NCBI GenBank assembly: GCA_020850995.1
Contig: JADZDP010000158.1
Span: 1-64,000, forward strand
Origin: Deltaproteobacteria bacterium
GTDB taxonomy: Bacteria; Myxococcota; UBA727; VGSZ01
Direction: 5' to 3'
DNA length: 64,000 nucleotides
Shown here in pieces: positions 60,624-64,000 of the stretch. Position 1 is the stretch's first letter. The number at the start of each line of letters is the position of its first letter. The notes under the pieces were generated by a model. It was not told the origin of the DNA. It made no database searches and saw only the letters and a list, made by a program, of their open reading frames with translations. Position numbers and translations under genes: made by a program.

Positions 60624-61293
60624 GCTCGCGGGCCCCGCGCCCGCAGCCAAAGAGCGCATCCACCACCGACAGGTTCGCGATGAACCCGTGCTGCATGAAG
60701 AGCTGCGGGTAGCTCGGCGCGTGGAACTCCTGAAAACGCACCTCGATGCCAGCGGCCTCGAAGAGCGCGAGCTCCATGTACAGCCGCCCACCTTGACCCG
60801 ACAGGTACACCGTGGCGCCAACGGCCTGGCAGATGCTGACGAGGCGCTCGGTCTGTGTGCCGCTGACCTGCAGCTCCGATGAGCGTCGCGTGGGCATCCG
60901 CAGCTCGAGGACCTCGAAGGCCCAGTGCAGCAAGTCGAGGTCGAGGTCGAGCAGCCGTGTCTGCGTGCCCTCGAGCAGGATCTGTTTGAGCCCCGGCGCG
61001 AGCTCCTTGAAGAAGGGCGCCGGGCGGTAGTTGCTCTCGAGCGCCGCCCACTGCTTGCGGCGCCAATTGGTGCCGGTGTCGATGACGACCTGATCGATGG
61101 TCTGGCCGCGCTGCTGCACCACCGGCACTGTCAGCCACTGCTTGCCGGTCTGCATCTTGATCTCGTTGCGGTGCTGATGGCCCCGCTCGAGAAACTGCAC
61201 GTCGTCGAGGTGCACGAGCAGGTCCGAGTGCGCGACCTTGTGGAAGAAGCCGAGGTAGGGCAAGAACTGCGGCTGGTGGATCGACACGATCAC
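60607..61293 (-). CDS. WbqC-family protein
   Basis: A 228-residue protein starting IVSIHQPQFLPYLGFFHK, with HLDDVQFLERGHQHRNEIK and WLTVPV, the fingerprint of the WbqC family. These proteins sit in O-antigen and exopolysaccharide loci and are thought to modify or join sugars; the reaction is not established. It starts with GTG 61293, which overlaps the GNAT stop, and its 3' end overlaps the aminotransferase gene on the other strand. Confidence 0.9.
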   Translation of the reverse strand: MIVSIHQPQFLPYLGFFHKVAHSDLLVHLDDVQFLERGHQHRNEIKMQTGKQWLTVPVVQQRGQTIDQVVIDTGTNWRRKQWAALESNYRPAPFFKELAPGLKQILLEGTQTRLLDLDLDLLHWAFEVLELRMPTRRSSELQVSGTQTERLVSICQAVGATVYLSGQGGRLYMELALFEAAGIEVRFQEFHAPSYPQLFMQHGFIANLSVVDALFGCGRGARELIAAR

Positions 61294-61874
61294 GCGCGTC
61301 TGCCTCGCGCACGTGCTGGCGCCGCGCGTACCGCGTCCTCGCGCAAGAGCCCAAGCAGGACGGTGTCACGCCAGGCCCCGTCGACGAAGTCGTGGCGACG
61401 CAGGGTCCCCTCCACCACGAAGCCGAGCTTCTGATAGAGCCGCAGCGCGCGCGCGTTGTGGTCGAAGACGCGCAACCAAACCCGCTCGAGGTTGAGCGCG
61501 TCGAAGGCGTGCCGCACCAAGAGCTGACACGCCTCGGTGCCGAGCCCGCCGCCCCAGGCGTCTGGGTCGCCGATGCGGATGCGCAATTCCGCCTTGCGCC
61601 CCACCCCGTCGATGTCGACGAGGCAGCAGGTGCCCACCAGCGTGGGCTGCCCGCGCCGCGCGTCCTCGATGCCGAACCACACCGCGTGCGCGCTGCTCAC
61701 GGCGGCCTCGAGCCAACGCGCTTGCTCGACGTCGCTGATGGGCCGCAGCGTGTTCGAGAAGCGCATCACCTCGGGGTCGTTGACCCACGCGCGCAGCTGC
61801 TCCAGGTCGGCGCGCTCGAGGGCACGCAGCCGCACCTTCGTCCCCAACAGTCCGCCTCGTCGCAGCTCGGCCAT
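61290..61874 (-). CDS. GNAT-family N-acetyltransferase
   Basis: A 194-residue GNAT enzyme. VRLRALERADLEQLRAWVNDPEV is the usual opening, WGGGLGTEACQLLVRHAFDAL holds the acetyl-CoA pyrophosphate loop, and ARALRLYQKLGF ends the domain. It is of the RimJ/RimL/PseH-like subgroup and may acetylate an amino sugar of the pathway. The frame is open upstream, but ATG 61874 has GGAGGAG just before it and overlaps the previous stop. Confidence 0.87.
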   Translation of the reverse strand: MAELRRGGLLGTKVRLRALERADLEQLRAWVNDPEVMRFSNTLRPISDVEQARWLEAAVSSAHAVWFGIEDARRGQPTLVGTCCLVDIDGVGRKAELRIRIGDPDAWGGGLGTEACQLLVRHAFDALNLERVWLRVFDHNARALRLYQKLGFVVEGTLRRHDFVDGAWRDTVLLGLLREDAVRAAPARARGRRA

Positions 61875-62608
61875 CAGCTCCTCCTCGTGGTCGCCGGCGG
61901 CCCACCTGGAACCTCGCTGACTTTCGGCGCCGTCGCCTGCTGGCGCAGCATGACGCCGACGGTGCCCGCGAGGATCTTGAGATCGAGCCAGAAGCTCCAC
62001 TGCGTCACATACTCGGCGTTGATGGCCTGGCGCGTGGCCCAGTCGTTCTCGAACAACCCGCGCGTCAGCGTCCACGCCGTGCAGCCCGGCGGCATGGCGA
62101 AGCGGATCAGATCCTCGTCGCGGTAGGCGGCGAGGTTCACCGGCAAGTCGGGGCGCGGCCCCACCAGGCTCATCTTGCCGCTGACGACGTGGAAGAGCTG
62201 GGGCAGCTCGTCGAGGCGCCAGTCGCGCAGCGCGGCGCCGATGGGCGTCAGACGCGGATCGCTTCGGGTCACTTCGCCGCGGTACTGCACGAGGCCGTCC
62301 GGCTGCTCCGCGCGCATGGAGCGGAACTTCCACATGGTGAAGAGCTCGCCATCGAGGCCCACGCGCTGTTGGCGCAGCACCACCGGGCCTGGGCTGGTGG
62401 CGCGCACCGCCACGCCGACGGCCGCCATCAGGGGCAGCGCAGCGCCGAGCGCGGCGGAGCCAAGGGCTAGGTCCACGGCCCGCTTGGCGGCCGCGCCCAG
62501 GCGCGATCTGCGCCAGGGCAGCCCGCCGGCGCGCGTCGCCACTGCGGCGCGCACCCGAGCCTGCTGCTCTTCTACGTCGAGCGCCGAGAGGGGCGGGGCT
62601 CCTGCCAT
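61874..62608 (-). CDS. Initiating phosphosugar transferase, PglC/WcaJ-like
   Basis: A monotopic membrane enzyme of about 244 residues that moves a phosphosugar from a UDP-sugar to undecaprenyl phosphate, the first step of glycan assembly. KRAVDLALGSAALGAALPLM is the re-entrant helix, WKFRSMRAE and DELPQLFHVVSGKMSLVGPRPDLP are family signatures. It lacks the four-helix N-terminal part of WcaJ. An open frame goes up to 62797, but those residues look random; ATG 62608 is chosen. Confidence 0.88.
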   Translation of the reverse strand: MAGAPPLSALDVEEQQARVRAAVATRAGGLPWRRSRLGAAAKRAVDLALGSAALGAALPLMAAVGVAVRATSPGPVVLRQQRVGLDGELFTMWKFRSMRAEQPDGLVQYRGEVTRSDPRLTPIGAALRDWRLDELPQLFHVVSGKMSLVGPRPDLPVNLAAYRDEDLIRFAMPPGCTAWTLTRGLFENDWATRQAINAEYVTQWSFWLDLKILAGTVGVMLRQQATAPKVSEVPGGPPATTRRS

Positions 62609-62781
62609 CGCGCGAGCGATGTTAGCGGCCAGGAGCCAGGTAGCAAGATGTGCGACAGCGCAGGCCGATGTGCCGACGAGGAGGCGCGCTCCTCCCCATG
62701 TGGGGCCCTGGTGCCTCGAAATCACGCATGCACCGGCACGATTGGGGCCAGATCCGCTTAAGTGATCGATGCTGGGTGTCG

Positions 62782-64000
62782 ATGACCCGCTCAACACTCC
62801 CCTGTCTCCTCGCCGCGACCCTGGCCGCGGTGCCGGCGTTGGCGCAGACGCCCATCGCCGACTGGCACGTCAACGAGACGAGCTGGAACGGTACGGCCAA
62901 CGAGGTCGCCGACAGCTCGGGCAACGCCTATCACGGCACGGCGCGCAACGGCGCCACCGCCGTCGACTACGCCGCTCACTTCACCAACGCGGCCGGGTGC
63001 TCGGCGTCGACGTCGCCGCAGTGCCAGTACGTCGACTTCGGCAACCGCGACATCGGCATCGGCGGCAGCAACGTCGTCACCGTGATGGCGTGGCTACGGT
63101 GGACCGGCTCGCCGCAGCAAGGCTCGCCGTGGGCCAACGTGGTCTCGAACCAGTCCGCGACCCAGATGGACGTGGGCCAGTTCTGGTTGCAGCACAGCGG
63201 CAACAGCACCAGCACGCGCAACGAGTTCTTCGAGTGGGCGGTGCAGACGCAAAACGGCGGTGGCGGCGGCCGGGTGTACGTGTTCTCGCGTACGAGGCCC
63301 CAGGCCAACACCTGGTATCACGTCGCCGGCGTCTACGACGGCACCAACGGCAATCGGGTCATCCGCATCTACGTCAACGGCGTCCTCGAGAACACGGCCA
63401 CGCTGCGCAACAACATCGTGGCCAACAGCTCGGCGTTTCGCATGCAGATGGGCCAGTGGGCGTACAACCAGGGTGGCTCGGTGGGCAACCGCGCCTTCAA
63501 CGGCGACGTCGACGAGGGCCGCATCTTCCGCGCGGCGCTGACGCAGGCGCAGATCCAAGCGCAGATGCGCATCTTCGGCTTGCGCCGGCCCCACGCCCTC
63601 GACGACTCCCTGACGGTGGAGGCGAATTCCTCGGACACCGTCGTCGACGTGCTCACCAACGACTCGTCGGAGCCGCCGCCAGGGACCACCGTGGCCGTGC
63701 TGAGCGTGGGCGCCGCGAGCTCGGGCACGGCGACCCTCGTGGGTGGCGTGGTGCGCTACCGCCCGAACGCCAACTTCTTTGGCGCCGATAGCTTCAGCTA
63801 CACCATGATCGACTCGCTCGGCGCCACCGCCAGCGCCACCGTCAACGTCAGCGTCGTCGACACCACCGCGCCAGACACGAGCATCGTCAGCGGCCCGCCG
63901 CCCATGGACCTGTCGGCGACGGCGGCCTTCGACTTCGATGCCACCGAGCCGGCCACCTTCCAGTGCAGCCTCGACGGTGGCGCGTTCGCGAGCTGCGCCG
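62782..64000 (+). CDS. Secreted LamG/Ig-like multidomain protein, partial
   Basis: Cut by the window end after 406 codons. The Sec signal peptide MTRSTLPCLLAATLAAVPALA ends in ALA-QT. Then a LamG-like lectin domain (about 30-260, with FNGDVDEGRIFRAAL), a cadherin/Ig-like domain around 270-370 with VDVLTNDSSE and GADSFSYTMIDSLG, and the start of a repeat of the VECSLDG kind (FQCSLDGGAFASC) common in myxobacterial surface proteins. It is probably a cell-surface or secreted binding protein. ATG 62782 is the only start that gives the signal peptide. Confidence 0.8.
   Translation, partial: MTRSTLPCLLAATLAAVPALAQTPIADWHVNETSWNGTANEVADSSGNAYHGTARNGATAVDYAAHFTNAAGCSASTSPQCQYVDFGNRDIGIGGSNVVTVMAWLRWTGSPQQGSPWANVVSNQSATQMDVGQFWLQHSGNSTSTRNEFFEWAVQTQNGGGGGRVYVFSRTRPQANTWYHVAGVYDGTNGNRVIRIYVNGVLENTATLRNNIVANSSAFRMQMGQWAYNQGGSVGNRAFNGDVDEGRIFRAALTQAQIQAQMRIFGLRRPHALDDSLTVEANSSDTVVDVLTNDSSEPPPGTTVAVLSVGAASSGTATLVGGVVRYRPNANFFGADSFSYTMIDSLGATASATVNVSVVDTTAPDTSIVSGPPPMDLSATAAFDFDATEPATFQCSLDGGAFASCA

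Overview
High-GC window (most codons end in G or C) with dense gene runs joined by ATGA/GTGA overlaps. A bacterial alpha-2-macroglobulin paired with penicillin-binding protein 1C, a TolQ/TolR/TolR set like the myxobacterial Agl gliding motor, and a very large surface-polysaccharide locus suggest a Gram-negative, Myxococcota-like (delta-proteobacterial) chromosome. That placement is inference; no rRNA or tRNA gene was seen.

Layout. (1) 1-11,220: a universal stress protein on the plus strand, then a minus-strand run reading from 11,220 down: alpha-2-macroglobulin lipoprotein, PBP1C, MoaD, MoaE and a TrmA/RumA-type RNA methyltransferase. (2) 11,476-15,371: fatty-acid synthesis genes fabD, fabG, acpP, fabF. 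A 326-bp palindromic element next to a (TTC)20 tract lies between fabD and fabG. (3) 15,460-19,495: a glycosyltransferase-like protein with a long disordered tail, then TolQ-like and two TolR-like motor proteins, closed by a clear terminator. (4) 19,699-25,876: polysaccharide export and control: an outer-membrane barrel, Wza-like lipoprotein, Wzc-like tyrosine kinase, RfaH/NusG-like antiterminator, and a UDP-sugar dehydrogenase. (5) 25,908-27,415: a decayed transposase with two nonsense codons and a frameshift. (6) about 27,500-48,800: a block of visibly lower GC with an O-antigen ligase/polymerase, nonulosonic-acid genes (NeuB, CBS-nucleotidyltransferase, LegB), MBOAT plus SGNH acylation proteins, an ABC flippase, a four-gene amidotransferase cassette (two WbpG-like proteins around HisH and HisF homologues), glycosyltransferases and oxidoreductases. 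(7) 48,833-62,608: a high-GC block with a CMP-nonulosonate synthetase, sugar-modifying enzymes, glycosyltransferase, deacetylase, ATP-grasp, an acetyltransferase/aminotransferase pair (PglD/PglE-like), WbqC, GNAT and the PglC/WcaJ-like initiating sugar transferase. (8) 62,782 to the window end: a secreted LamG/Ig-like protein, cut by the edge.

How it fits together. Regions 4, 6 and 7 read as one surface-glycan locus. An initiating phosphosugar transferase loads undecaprenyl phosphate, glycosyltransferases extend the chain, the ABC transporter flips it, the ligase/polymerase joins it, and the Wza/Wzc/barrel set exports it. NeuB, LegB and the CBS-nucleotidyltransferase point to a legionaminic-acid-like sugar. 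The WbpG/HisH/HisF-like cassette points to acetamidino substitution, and the MBOAT/SGNH pair to O-acylation. No LegC-type aminotransferase or LegG-type epimerase was recognised with confidence, so some steps must be encoded elsewhere or done by the less specific enzymes here.
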